64,000 nt of DNA. Source: Fodinibius sp964490705 (GTDB lineage: Bacteria; Bacteroidota; Rhodothermia; Balneolales; Balneolaceae). Where the stretch lies: the NCBI GenBank assembly GCA_964490705.1, contig CAZBCG010000001.1:372001-436000 (forward strand), in the 5' to 3' direction. Made by a program: the position numbers and the translations under genes. The first letter of the stretch is position 1. The number at the start of each line of letters is the position of its first letter. The notes beneath the pieces are model-generated. The model was not told the origin of the DNA, did not search any database, and worked only from the letters and a program-made list of their open reading frames with translations. Shown one piece after another: positions 1-8,722 of the stretch.

Positions 1-132
1 CTTGAAGCATTTCGCAAGCATGGAGCTATGAAAGGCCTGTGGCTTACTGCAAAACGCGTGGTGCGCTGCCATCCATGGAGTAAAGGCGGCCATGATCCCG
101 TACCCGAACACAAAACCAATTCCAACATTTAA
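1..132 (+). CDS. yidD: YidD membrane protein insertion efficiency factor (3' end only)
   Basis: The window opens inside this gene; only the last 43 codons are present. The visible part reads through HGAMKGLWLTAKRVVRCHPW and ends GGHDPVPEHKTNSNI. The RCHPW core followed by a G-x-DPVP tail is characteristic of YidD, a small amphipathic protein that helps insertion of inner-membrane proteins. The gene lies 18 bp upstream of yidC in the same orientation, the usual arrangement (rnpA-yidD-yidC). The family assignment is firm despite truncation; the N-terminus lies outside the window. Confidence 0.85.
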   Translation, partial: LEAFRKHGAMKGLWLTAKRVVRCHPWSKGGHDPVPEHKTNSNI

Positions 133-150
133 TTTAACTGAGGATTTCTC

Positions 151-1977
151 TTGGATCGTAACACCGTAACTGGCTTAATATTAATTTTTATTGTAATGGT
201 CGCGTGGGCCTATTTTACCATGCCATCCGAACAAGAATTGCAGCAACGCCAGGCAGAGCAGGCGCGTCAAGATAGTATTGCTGCTGCTCAGGCCGACAGC
301 CAGCAGTCGCAGGCTACAGCACAACCTGATACGCAGGAGCAAGATCTGCAACAGTCTGATGAAACCGCTGATACTCAGACTCAGAAGCCCCAGACCCTGC
401 GTCCCGATGAGCAGGAGCAGCAAAATATGGGCATATTTTCGGCGGCCAGCATTGCCGACACTTCCGAAATAATTGTCAAGACGCCCCTCTACCGTGCTAC
501 ATTTACCAACGTGGGGGCGGGTCCATCCCAGATGATGCTCAAAGATTACGAGACATGGGATCACAAGCCGGTGCACATGATAAAAGACACCACGCAGTCG
601 GCGTATTCCATGGGATTTCTGACGAGTGAGAATTTCAATGTGGAGACCAATGAGCTGGTTTTTGAGCCATTGACAAACGTTGATTCGCTGACGATTGCCG
701 AGGATGATACGGCCCAGGTTCGTTATGCGCTCAATATCAGCGAAAATAAACGCATTGTTTATACTTATACACTCAACGGGAATTCTCACGAGTTCGACCT
801 CGATGTAACTTTCGAAGGACTCGAACGAGATATCATCGGCGGCACTGTAGATTTTGGATGGACTTCACCGCTTAATTTTACGGAAAAAGATCCCGCAACA
901 ACCGAAGCGATGTACGCCGCCGCCTATGTTTATACCGGCGGAGAGATGGAGCGCCTGAAGGTAAGCGAAGCGGGTCGCAATGAGCAGGATTACAACGGCA
1001 CCATCGACTGGGTAGCCACACGCACCAAGTTCTTTACGCAGATTATCAAAACATCCAACAATACGCAGGGTGCGCTGCTGGTTGGTGAGCAGACCGGCGC
1101 AAGTGATAATGTGAACACGAATCACATTTATAGGTCATTTGTCACCACAAATATTTCTCAGCAGGGCAATGCATCGTTCAATCTCTTTGCAGGACCGATG
1201 GCCTATCACGCGTTAACTTCTTACGATACCCAGGCGTACGGTATGGTCGATACCGGTTATGCTTGGCTCAGCTGGATGTCCGATCCGCTCGTAGAGTACC
1301 TCATTATCCCGTATTTTGATATGGTAGAAGGATATATGGGCGTTGGATTGGCCATTATATTATTTGCGTTTCTGATTAAGCTGGTACTCTATCCGCTGAC
1401 CAAGAAAAGTTACCGCAGTATGGCGGCCATGAAAGAGCTGCAGCCAAAAATGCAGGAGATCAAGGAGAAGTATGCCGATGATCCCGAGAAGCAGCAGAAA
1501 AAAACAATGCAGCTTTATAAAGAAGAGGGCGTGAATCCGCTGGGCGGATGTTTACCTAACCTTTTACAGTTACCGATTCTGATTACGCTTTGGCGCTTTT
1601 TCCAGAATTCGATTCTTATTCGCCAGCAGGAATTTCTGTGGGCCGGTGACCTCTCGGCGCCCGATTATATTTTGAGCCTGCCTTTTGAAATTCCATTCCT
1701 GGGTGATCAGCTGGCTGGTTTTGTACTGTTGATGACGGGAGCCATGATGGTGCAAAGTAATCTCACCGGCGGTATGGGCCCCGGTGGCGGAGGCGGTGGT
1801 GCTGGACCGAATATGGCTGCCTTGAAGTACATTTTCCCCTTCATGCTGTTGTTTATTTTCAATAACTTTGCAGCGGGACTCAGCCTCTACTACCTGATTT
1901 ACAACGTTGTTTCCATTCTGCAGCAGCTGGTAATTTATCGCCAGATGGACAAGGAAAAAGAAGCAGCCGCAGCGTAG
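151..1977 (+). CDS. yidC: Membrane protein insertase YidC
   Basis: YidC/Oxa1 insertase that places proteins in the inner membrane alone or with SecYEG. The 608-residue length fits the Gram-negative form. It has one N-terminal TM segment (about residues 6-23), a Gln/Glu-rich linker (about 28-90), a large periplasmic P1 domain (about 95-365) and a C-terminal five-TM insertase core from about residue 393. The core contains the charged cytoplasmic hairpin (KELQPKMQEIKEKY) and NPLGGCLP before a TM segment. A glycine-rich loop (GGGGGG) precedes the last TM helices. The start is TTG, supported by GAGGA about 10 nt upstream and by the N-terminal TM segment starting directly after it. It is probably co-transcribed with yidD and followed by an intrinsic terminator. 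Confidence 0.97.
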   Translation: MDRNTVTGLILIFIVMVAWAYFTMPSEQELQQRQAEQARQDSIAAAQADSQQSQATAQPDTQEQDLQQSDETADTQTQKPQTLRPDEQEQQNMGIFSAASIADTSEIIVKTPLYRATFTNVGAGPSQMMLKDYETWDHKPVHMIKDTTQSAYSMGFLTSENFNVETNELVFEPLTNVDSLTIAEDDTAQVRYALNISENKRIVYTYTLNGNSHEFDLDVTFEGLERDIIGGTVDFGWTSPLNFTEKDPATTEAMYAAAYVYTGGEMERLKVSEAGRNEQDYNGTIDWVATRTKFFTQIIKTSNNTQGALLVGEQTGASDNVNTNHIYRSFVTTNISQQGNASFNLFAGPMAYHALTSYDTQAYGMVDTGYAWLSWMSDPLVEYLIIPYFDMVEGYMGVGLAIILFAFLIKLVLYPLTKKSYRSMAAMKELQPKMQEIKEKYADDPEKQQKKTMQLYKEEGVNPLGGCLPNLLQLPILITLWRFFQNSILIRQQEFLWAGDLSAPDYILSLPFEIPFLGDQLAGFVLLMTGAMMVQSNLTGGMGPGGGGGGAGPNMAALKYIFPFMLLFIFNNFAAGLSLYYLIYNVVSILQQLVIYRQMDKEKEAAAA

Positions 1978-2001
1978 GAAAAAATTACTTTTACAGATTG
2001 A

Positions 2002-2036
2002 AAAGGCTCCGACATTCGGGGCCTTTTCTGTTTTGA
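2002..2036 (+). terminator. Intrinsic terminator after yidC
   Basis: AAAGGCTCCG and CGGGGCCTTT form a 10-bp stem with one G-T wobble around a 5-nt loop, followed by a T-rich tract. It begins 24 bp after the yidC stop codon. Confidence 0.85.
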
Positions 2037-2061
2037 TCACCTGTCAAAACCTTAAGCTGCT

Positions 2062-2120
2062 TAAGCTGTGAAGGAGTTGCACTCCTGAACAGATGACGTG
2101 AGTATAACTCCCTTGAAGCT
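2062..2120. repeat. Dispersed palindromic repeat, family A (copy 1)
   Basis: Two imperfect inverted arms: AGCTGTGAAGGAGTTGCACT on the left and, on the right, a sequence whose reverse complement is AGCTTCAAGGGAGTTATACT. They are separated by about 20 nt. Related elements with the core AAGGGAGTTGCACTCC occur at 7663-7728 and 18460-18525, with a single arm at 54432-54453, so this is an interspersed family rather than a local terminator. Confidence 0.75.
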
Positions 2121-2156
2121 ATATAGGGTTAGTCGAATAGGATAACGTGTGTAAGG

Positions 2157-2243
2157 CGTCATCTCGACCTACGGGAGAAATCTTTGTTTTTTAAGTTCAA
2201 AGCAAACAAAGATTTCTCGCTGACGCTCGAAATAACGAGTAAG
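2157..2243. repeat. Dispersed palindromic repeat, family B (copy 1)
   Basis: Outer arms GTCATCTCGA and TCGAAATAAC enclose inner arms AGAAATCTTTGTTT and AAACAAAGATTTCT. A diverged copy with the same nested plan lies at 37753-37845. Elements sharing the outer GTCAT(C/T)CTGAA motif lie at 28215-28301 and 45008-45107. It occupies the gap before the HsdR-N gene. Confidence 0.75.
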
Positions 2244-2253
2244 TTTATGTTAC

Positions 2254-2283
2254 TTGGCAGTTGATAAAACATCCCTATATTTG
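2254..2283 (+). promoter_or_regulatory. Bacteroidota-type promoter for the HsdR-N gene
   Basis: TTG at 2254-2256, a 19-nt spacer and TATATTTG at 2276-2283 match the Bacteroidota sigma factor consensus (TTG / TAnnTTTG). The -7 box ends 4 bp before the ATG at 2288, so transcription would begin at or next to the start codon and the mRNA would be almost leaderless. This also supports 2288 over an in-frame upstream ATG at 2261. Confidence 0.6.
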
Positions 2284-2287
2284 GCCT

Positions 2288-3211
2288 ATGCCTAGTATTG
2301 TCAAGCATACATATCCCCGGGTAGTATGGCGCGATCGTCAAAAAAAGTTGTGGAATTCCATCCACAAAAAAGCGCTAAAGAATCTGCCTGAAGAGCGCGT
2401 ACGCCTTCGGGTGATCGAATATCTGACGCAGGCCGGCTGGTCAAAGCATCGCATTTCTACCGAAGAGGCCATCGGCGAAATTGGGGATACTTCCATGCGC
2501 ACTGATATCATCTGTTACAACCAGCAGTTTGAGCCGCGATTGCTCATTGAATGCAAAGCCGAGCACGTGCCGATATCAGCGAAGACAGCGGAGCAGGTGG
2601 GTCGCTATAACCAAGCCGTGGGTGCGCCTTATTTACTAATGACGAATGGGGTCAGTGATTATTGGTATGAAATTTCGGACAATGCCAAAAGCGTAGTTGA
2701 AACGGAGCAAAGTCCTGGTTTTTTGTCGGATGATGTGGATGCCCCGGAGCGTGATTTTGCATACTGGCAGTCTCGCGGATTTGCCGGCGACAAAGCCAAT
2801 CCCGAACTGCGAAAGTGGATCGAAACAGTGCTGCCCGATATTTGGCTGCCCGAAAAAGATAGCCCCATCCAGTTTATCGATTTTGGGGATGGTCCCTCGG
2901 ATGTCAATCTCAGTCATTATTATCACATTGTTTCTATTTCCGAAGACCGCCGGCTGGCAATCACCACGCTCAATACGGCATTTGGCGGTAATCGAATGAT
3001 TATCATCCTAAACAAAAACAATGAGAACAAAGCCGTTATCGAGATCAATCTGGATCTGCTGTTTGATGAGAAAAAGGGCAACAGTTCGCTCTATTCCGAA
3101 CGTGGAATTCGGACGTTCAATTTTGCCAAGTATGCAGCGGTATCCGAATTACAAACTGCAGATGCGATAGCAGAACAAGTTGATCAACTTTTTGCCGAGC
3201 ATGTGGAGTAA
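2288..3211 (+). CDS. Orphan HsdR N-terminal-domain (PD-(D/E)XK fold) protein
   Basis: A 307-residue protein whose first half matches the N-terminal nuclease domain of type I restriction R subunits (HSDR_N). The core D73 ... E88-C-K90 (in RTDIICY and LLIECKAEH) fits a PD-(D/E)XK active site and is followed by EQVGRYNQAVGAPYLLMTNG, typical of the family. There is no helicase motor and no HsdM or HsdS neighbour, so this is not a working type I restriction enzyme. Stand-alone HSDR_N proteins are common in Bacteroidota and their role is unknown. The C-terminal half (about residues 190-307) has no domain I recognise. The start was chosen from the promoter position; an in-frame ATG lies 27 bp upstream. 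Confidence 0.8.
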   Translation: MPSIVKHTYPRVVWRDRQKKLWNSIHKKALKNLPEERVRLRVIEYLTQAGWSKHRISTEEAIGEIGDTSMRTDIICYNQQFEPRLLIECKAEHVPISAKTAEQVGRYNQAVGAPYLLMTNGVSDYWYEISDNAKSVVETEQSPGFLSDDVDAPERDFAYWQSRGFAGDKANPELRKWIETVLPDIWLPEKDSPIQFIDFGDGPSDVNLSHYYHIVSISEDRRLAITTLNTAFGGNRMIIILNKNNENKAVIEINLDLLFDEKKGNSSLYSERGIRTFNFAKYAAVSELQTADAIAEQVDQLFAEHVE

Positions 3212-3286
3212 ATCCGTAGCGGAATAGTTTCTTGGATTCGAATTTTACTGTACATTCAAGAACTCATTTTCATAAACACATTTTGT

Positions 3287-4618
3287 ATGCATCACCTACA
3301 CCGCGAAAAATTGTTTTCTCTGCTCGATGACGAAGAGTCTGCCATTGTTTATATGAAAGGGGCCGAACTTATGTATCGGTACGACACCGATTATGAGTTT
3401 CCCTTTCGTCAGGAGTCAAATTTCTGGTATCTGACGGGCGTCAACGAGCCGGATTTTCATCTCATTTTGGATCTACAAAAGCAGGAGTACCATCTGTTTG
3501 CTCCCAACCGCGATGCCCAGTATGCGGTATGGCACGGGATTGTAAAATCCAAAGAGCAGCTGCAGAATGAATATCAGCCTGACCATCTGCATTACGAGGG
3601 CAAGCTGCCGCAGGTGATGAAGGAATTGGCACCCGACAAGATCTACTGCATCGATGAAGAGCAGGCAGAGTTTATCGAGAATTTTGAACGTGAGCTGCCC
3701 ATCGATTTGGATACCCTGGATGATGCGTTGACGCACTGCCGCGTCTTCAAAACGGATTGGGAGCTCGATCAGATACGCGAAGCGGCGCGGGTGAATAATA
3801 TCGCCCACAAAGCCGTGCTCGAGGCGCTGGAGCCCGGAAAATACGAGCACGAAATGAAGGCGGTGTTCGATTATCATCAGATAGAAAATGGGCTGATGCA
3901 GGATGCTTACAACGGCATTTTTGCGGCGGGAGAAAACAGCGCTATTCTGCACTACGTGGAAAACAATCGCAAAATTAACGACGGCGATCTCTTCCTGATT
4001 GATGCGGGCTACGAGTGCAACGGCTATGCCTCCGATTTTACACGGACCTATCCCGCCAACGGCGAATTTACCGAGATGCAGGCCCAGATTTACGAAGCGG
4101 TTCTTGAAGCACAAAAGCAGGTGATTGAATCCTCAAGGCCGGATGTGAAGATGGAGGATCTGCATATTTTAGCGGCGCGCGTGATGATGCAGGGACTCAA
4201 AGATGCCGGCTTGGTTACAGGCTCTGTTGATGACCTGATGGAAGAGGATATTTTTGCCCTGTTTTTCCCCCACGGACTTGGCCACTTTCTCGGCCTCGAT
4301 ACGCATGATGTCGGTGGATATCCCAAAGGCGTAGAGCGCATCGAACGTCCAGGCATTAAGTACCTGCGGATGCGTCGCACGCTGCAGCCGGGCATGGTGC
4401 TTACCATCGAGCCGGGACTCTATTTCGTCCCCGCACTGCTAAAGCCGGCCCTCGAAGATGATAAGGCGTCGAAGTTTTTGAATGCATCCAAGCTTCAGGA
4501 TATGATGGACTTCGGCGGCGTGCGTATCGAGGATAATATCATTGTTACGGATGACGGCCACGAAAACCTTACCGATGTACCCAAAGAGCGAGCAGATATT
4601 GAAAAGGTGATGGGATAG
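3287..4618 (+). CDS. pepP: Xaa-Pro aminopeptidase (M24B family)
   Basis: Cytosolic metallopeptidase that removes an N-terminal residue preceding proline. The first 130 or so residues form the aminopeptidase P N-terminal domain (MYRYDTDYEFPFRQESNFWY, YLTGVNEPD). The C-terminal pita-bread domain carries the two-metal site: D239 and D250 in IDAGYECNGYASDFTRTYP, H333 in HGLGHFLG, E375 in TIEPGLYF and E415 in GVRIEDN. All five ligands are present, so it should be active. Spacings between the last three ligands are longer than in E. coli PepP, which suggests surface insertions. It has no signal peptide, is a single gene on its strand, and is convergent with the MurF-like gene. Confidence 0.93.
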   Translation: MHHLHREKLFSLLDDEESAIVYMKGAELMYRYDTDYEFPFRQESNFWYLTGVNEPDFHLILDLQKQEYHLFAPNRDAQYAVWHGIVKSKEQLQNEYQPDHLHYEGKLPQVMKELAPDKIYCIDEEQAEFIENFERELPIDLDTLDDALTHCRVFKTDWELDQIREAARVNNIAHKAVLEALEPGKYEHEMKAVFDYHQIENGLMQDAYNGIFAAGENSAILHYVENNRKINDGDLFLIDAGYECNGYASDFTRTYPANGEFTEMQAQIYEAVLEAQKQVIESSRPDVKMEDLHILAARVMMQGLKDAGLVTGSVDDLMEEDIFALFFPHGLGHFLGLDTHDVGGYPKGVERIERPGIKYLRMRRTLQPGMVLTIEPGLYFVPALLKPALEDDKASKFLNASKLQDMMDFGGVRIEDNIIVTDDGHENLTDVPKERADIEKVMG

Positions 4619-4729
4619 AACGGATAAAGGGAGAAGGGCTAATGGGATTCAAGCTGATGTCATCCTGTCCGCCGACTGGCGGATCAGGATCTTTAATGAT
4701 ATGCTTTAGAGCTGTGAGTAGTGTCGCAA

Positions 4730-4760
4730 GATGGAATCCACCTCACAGGTGGGCTCCATC
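4730..4760. terminator. Convergent-gene hairpin (possible bidirectional terminator)
   Basis: GATGGAATCCACCT and AGGTGGGCTCCATC form a nearly perfect stem around a 3-nt loop, placed between the convergent pepP and MurF-like genes. There is no strong T-tract on either side, so it may act as a transcription barrier or 3'-end stabiliser rather than a classical terminator. Confidence 0.5.
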
Positions 4761-4769
4761 TACATAGGT

Positions 4770-6443
4770 TCACTCATTAAAGCTGTCCGGCAGATCGTTT
4801 TCATAGAGCACCACATCGCCTTTCTCGGCAAAGTTGTGGAGCGTGCGATTGGCATCGTACAAGCTGCGGGCAATCTGGACTTTTCCCATATCAAAACCCG
4901 TTGACTCGATCCCTTCTTTGATGGCATTGGTTTGCTCTTTGCCTACCAAGATGACCAGATCCAAATCAGCATTTCCGATCTGTTTGCCAAACTTACGGTT
5001 CTTTTCCTCTTGCAGTTCACCGAGCTCAATCATGCCGGGCGTAATGATAATTCGTCGCCCGGTCTCGAAGGCCGCCAGCGTTTCGACGGCATTTTTTGCT
5101 CCCACAGGGTTCGAATTAAAGGCATCGTCAATTACCGTAAGGTCGCCCTGTTGTTTGAGTTCCAGCCGATGCTCTACCGGCTCCATGCGTCCCGCGGCCA
5201 TGGACATGGTGGTAAGGCGAAGTCCCAATGATTTACCAACTGCAACTGCCAGCAGCATATTCTGTGCATTGTGGGCGCCCAGCAATTTCGTCGAAAAGGA
5301 TTCGGATTCATCATCCGCCGAAACCGTAAACTGCATGCCATCAAGACCGTAGGTGATATCCTTGCCATGGATGTCGCCCTGCTCTAATCCCGCACGAATA
5401 ATTTCGATGTCGCCACGTAAATTGGCCATTGTAGAAACGCGCTCGTCATCCGCGTTAAGCACTGTTTTGCCGCCGGACTTTGTACGTTTTACGATGGTTG
5501 ATTTCGTTCGCGCAATAGCATCTTGCGAGCCAAAAGTTTCTAGGTGGGCGATTCCCACATTGGTCACGACCGAAATATCCGGCTCGGCGATATCACAGAG
5601 TTCATCGATATTGCCTTCGTAGCGGGCACCCATCTCGAGGACTAATACCTGGTGATGGGCTTCCAGGTCGTTATTAATGACTTTGCAGATGCCCATGGGG
5701 GTGTTGTAGCTGCCGGGCGTAGCGCAGACTGCATAGCGCTCGCTGAGCAGGTCGCGGATCATAAATTTAGTGCTGGTTTTACCATAGCTGCCGGTGATGG
5801 CGATGACCGTCAGGTCGGGCATGCGCGACAGCTTTTTCTTGGCTTGCTTGATAAAATGCCGGTGCACATAATTTTCGTATGGCTTCGTGATTAATCCCGC
5901 TATTAAAATGAAAAACGGGACGATAGCATCGGCAAACACCCACCCGAATGCGAGCAGGTACATATCAGCGCCATAGAGTCCGGAATTTCTAATGCCCAGC
6001 TCGGTAAAGGGGATGTCCCCGGTGTAGGAGATATACGTGACGGCTACGGGAATCAGTAGCGAAAGAAGCACAAACGGGATAGTGAGACGAATCATCCGCG
6101 GGGTAAAGACGAGCGGTTTTTTGGATTCTTCTCCCCCGTAGTAATCGAACTTTGTAAACCAGAAAAAGCCAAATACAGCAAGAATGATGATCGCAGTACT
6201 GCCCGTTACCATATCGGACAGAAAAATGAGCATTACGAAAATGATGACATTGAGTAATACATGCTCGGCCGTGACTACGCGCTGATTCCAGTGATCGATG
6301 AGCCAGTGCCAGTATTCATTGAATTTATAGCCGTGCTGCTGAAAGATATGCAGGAAAAATCGTCCCCTGAGTAACGTATGTCGTGCCATGATAAGCACGA
6401 AACCGATGATCAGGATGTCAAGAAATTGTAGGTACCAGTTCAA
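4770..6443 (-). CDS. Membrane-anchored MurF-like Mur ligase
   Basis: ATP-dependent Mur ligase family protein most like MurF, which adds D-Ala-D-Ala to the UDP-MurNAc-tripeptide. The central ATPase has the P-loop GSYGKTSTK (K222), then YNTPMGICKVINN, LEMGARYEGNIDELCDIAEP and VVTNVGIAHLE, all typical of MurF. The substrate-binding C-terminal domain follows, with DDAFNSNPVG. Unlike a standard MurF (about 450 residues, soluble), the first 200 or so residues replace the usual N-terminal uridine-binding domain with about five hydrophobic segments (roughly 5-22, 62-77, 82-98, 118-140, 160-185). The substrate could therefore differ, for example a lipid-linked one. I cannot tell whether it is the cell's only MurF. 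The gene is divergent from the nucleotidyltransferase. Confidence 0.8.
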   Translation of the reverse strand: MNWYLQFLDILIIGFVLIMARHTLLRGRFFLHIFQQHGYKFNEYWHWLIDHWNQRVVTAEHVLLNVIIFVMLIFLSDMVTGSTAIIILAVFGFFWFTKFDYYGGEESKKPLVFTPRMIRLTIPFVLLSLLIPVAVTYISYTGDIPFTELGIRNSGLYGADMYLLAFGWVFADAIVPFFILIAGLITKPYENYVHRHFIKQAKKKLSRMPDLTVIAITGSYGKTSTKFMIRDLLSERYAVCATPGSYNTPMGICKVINNDLEAHHQVLVLEMGARYEGNIDELCDIAEPDISVVTNVGIAHLETFGSQDAIARTKSTIVKRTKSGGKTVLNADDERVSTMANLRGDIEIIRAGLEQGDIHGKDITYGLDGMQFTVSADDESESFSTKLLGAHNAQNMLLAVAVGKSLGLRLTTMSMAAGRMEPVEHRLELKQQGDLTVIDDAFNSNPVGAKNAVETLAAFETGRRIIITPGMIELGELQEEKNRKFGKQIGNADLDLVILVGKEQTNAIKEGIESTGFDMGKVQIARSLYDANRTLHNFAEKGDVVLYENDLPDSFNE

Positions 6444-6563
6444 ATCTAGAGCTGTTTTCTTATGGGGATTTCAAGTGATGCCCGGTCGCTAAAGTACATA
6501 ACTTCCATTATATTAATGCGCTACAAAAATAGATAACCTTTCATCTAAAATTCGTTCAAATAT

Positions 6564-7571
6564 ATGAAATTAATAATCCCAATGGCAGGTCGAGGTACAA
6601 GAGTTCGACCCCATTCGCATACCGTTCCCAAACCATTGCTGCCCGTCGCCGGAAAAATGATTGTGGAACGCATCGTAGAGACGTTTGCGCGCACATTAGA
6701 CAGAGATATCGACGAAATTGTATTTATCCTGGGACCTGATTTTGGCCAGGAAATTAAGGATGCGCTCAAAGCCATGAGCGATCGCCAAGGTGCCAAGGGC
6801 ACATTTCGTGTGCAGGAGCAGGCCGAGGGAACGGCCCATGCCGTGTATTGTGCGGAAGAAGATTTGAATGGCGAATGCATCATCGTGTTTGCGGATACCA
6901 TTTTCGATATGGAAGGCTCCGTTTCTATTGAGGATGCCGACAGCGTCGTCTGGCTGAAAGAAGTGGAAGACCCGTCGCGATTTGGCGTGGCTGTCGAAAA
7001 AGAGGGCAAGATCACTGACTTTGTGGAGAAGCCTGATGAGCCGATTTCCAATCTGGCAATTATCGGGGTGTATTACTTTAAGGATGGAGCCCAGCTTAAG
7101 AAAGAGATTGAGTACCTGTTGGACAACGATATCCGCGGCAAGGGCGATGAATTTCAGCTTACGGATGCACTCGATCGTCTGCTGAAGGATGATAAGGTGT
7201 TCCGAAAGGCTACGGTAGATCAGTGGCTGGATTGTGGTACGCTGCCGGCCTGGCGCGAAACCTCGGGCATCATCACCGAAAAAGAATATGAAGAAATTGA
7301 TGAAGATCGCTTCCCCGACACTAAGATTATTCCGCCGGTGTATATCGGGGATGATGTAGAGCTCGAAAACTGTATTGTTGGTCCGCATGCTAGTATTGCA
7401 GGGGGATCAACACTTACCAAGTGTACAGTCAAAAACAGCCTGATCCAGGAGCATTCCACGCTCGAAGATTGCAACATTGAGGATTCGACTATCGGCCGAT
7501 ATGTGGAGCTCAAAGGCGTAGATCAGGAAGTGCATCTGGGCGATCATTCGAAGATTGGGATTAAGGTGTAG
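6564..7571 (+). CDS. Sugar-1-phosphate nucleotidyltransferase with C-terminal beta-helix
   Basis: Makes an NDP-sugar from a sugar-1-phosphate. The N-terminus has the nucleotide-binding signature (IIPMAGRGTRVRP followed by KPLLPVAGK), and the Rossmann-like catalytic domain runs to about residue 240 with VFADTIFD and DFVEKPDE. Residues about 260-320 show hexapeptide-like repeats (VYIGDDVELENCIVGPHASI) typical of a left-handed beta-helix. The architecture resembles RmlA-like thymidylyl- or uridylyltransferases and the N-terminal part of GlmU. Substrate cannot be set from sequence alone. No sugar-biosynthesis genes flank it, so it may feed the cell envelope in parallel with its divergent MurF-like neighbour. 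Confidence 0.85.
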   Translation: MKLIIPMAGRGTRVRPHSHTVPKPLLPVAGKMIVERIVETFARTLDRDIDEIVFILGPDFGQEIKDALKAMSDRQGAKGTFRVQEQAEGTAHAVYCAEEDLNGECIIVFADTIFDMEGSVSIEDADSVVWLKEVEDPSRFGVAVEKEGKITDFVEKPDEPISNLAIIGVYYFKDGAQLKKEIEYLLDNDIRGKGDEFQLTDALDRLLKDDKVFRKATVDQWLDCGTLPAWRETSGIITEKEYEEIDEDRFPDTKIIPPVYIGDDVELENCIVGPHASIAGGSTLTKCTVKNSLIQEHSTLEDCNIEDSTIGRYVELKGVDQEVHLGDHSKIGIKV

Positions 7572-7662
7572 TAGAAAGTCTTAAGTAGAAGGTCGAAAGC
7601 GAGGGCGGTAAGACTTTCGGCTCTCTACCATTTACTTTCTACTACTCAAAATCATCACCTGG

Positions 7663-7728
7663 GCTGCGAAGGAGTTGTACTCCTGAGTCTCAGTTTCATT
7701 GTAACGGGAGTGCAACTCCCTTGAAGCT
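7663..7728. repeat. Dispersed palindromic repeat, family A (copy 2)
   Basis: The left arm GCTGCGAAGGAGTTGTACTC pairs with a right arm whose reverse complement is AAGCTTCAAGGGAGTTGCAC. It is the closest relative of the copy at 2062-2120 and sits between two convergent genes. Confidence 0.75.
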
Positions 7729-7786
7729 TGGGATGGTAGAGGGGCGAAAATCTTTCTACTTTTGACCTTCATCTTTCTACTAATTT

Positions 7787-8722
7787 TCAAATAAAATCTT
7801 CGAGCGGTCGGTCTTGGTCGGCATCCTTAAGTGCCTCATGAACATCCTCGTGGTGACCTTCGGGCTCAAGGTGGATGGTTACGATCACATCACCCTGCAC
7901 CGCATTGATAAGCCTTTTTTCCAGCAAAGTAGCATCGTCGTGGGCTTGTTCGAGGCTCACATCGTCCTCAAAAATGGCATGGAGTTCAATCCAGGTGGTA
8001 CTACCGGTAGTACGGTGACGCAGGTTGTGTACGTCAGTCATTGATCCCGGAAGATCGGTCTCCAGCTCTGTGCGTATCGCTTCATCTACGGCAGGGTCGC
8101 GGGAATCCATGAGTCCATCGACGGAGTACTTGAGGAGCTTGAATCCCTCGTACATGATATAAAATGCCAGAAGAACGGCCACGATGGAATCGAGCAGTAC
8201 AAAATCAGTAAATTTGATAATCAGCAGCGTAGCCACCGCACCGGCGCTGGTCCACACATCGGTTAGGGTGTGTTTGGCATTGCTGATTACCATCATGTTT
8301 TGCTCTTGACGGCCGATCTTGAGCAGGTAATTGCCCAGCGCCAGGTTCACAAGTCCTGCACCGCCAATCAGATAGACGCCACTCATGAGTTGTTGTAAAT
8401 CATGCCCATAAAGGTAGTTATCGACCGACTGGTAAATAATGGTGATGCCCGCCAGTGTAATGACGGCGCCTTCAATCCCGACGGATAAAAACTCCACGCG
8501 TTCGTGTCCATATAGGTGTTTTTCATCGGCGGGCTTGGTGCTGAGCAGTAGTCCGTAATACACAAAAGCTACGGCAAGCACGTGAATTACAGATTCAGCC
8601 GCATCCGAAAGAGCCGTGTTGGAGCTGGTAATCCAGAATCCGCTGAGTTTAAGAATCAGCGAAAGGAACGAAACCAGCAGGCTGATGCGCAGTGCTTTTT
8701 TTGAGAGTGATGATTTTGCCAT
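7787..8722 (-). CDS. Cation diffusion facilitator (CDF) family transporter
   Basis: Inner-membrane proton-driven metal exporter (Zn2+, Co2+, Fe2+ or Mn2+). From the Met of MAKSSLSKK it is 311 residues long, with about six TM segments over residues 10-210. Acidic and His residues sit in TM2 (ALSDAAESVIHVL) and TM5 (NAKHTLTDVWTSAGAV), the usual ion-site positions. A cytosolic C-terminal dimerisation domain contains VHNLRHRTTGSTTWIELHAIF. An upstream in-frame ATG would add 18 residues (MLSGILCNIF...) but would overlap the opposite gene's leader, so I prefer the shorter start. The metal specificity is not clear from the sites visible. Confidence 0.9.
   Translation of the reverse strand: MAKSSLSKKALRISLLVSFLSLILKLSGFWITSSNTALSDAAESVIHVLAVAFVYYGLLLSTKPADEKHLYGHERVEFLSVGIEGAVITLAGITIIYQSVDNYLYGHDLQQLMSGVYLIGGAGLVNLALGNYLLKIGRQEQNMMVISNAKHTLTDVWTSAGAVATLLIIKFTDFVLLDSIVAVLLAFYIMYEGFKLLKYSVDGLMDSRDPAVDEAIRTELETDLPGSMTDVHNLRHRTTGSTTWIELHAIFEDDVSLEQAHDDATLLEKRLINAVQGDVIVTIHLEPEGHHEDVHEALKDADQDRPLEDFI

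Noticed and set aside
4834..5352. Forward frames inside the MurF-like gene
   Set aside because: They are shadows of the well-supported reverse gene, which has P-loop and Mur ligase motifs.
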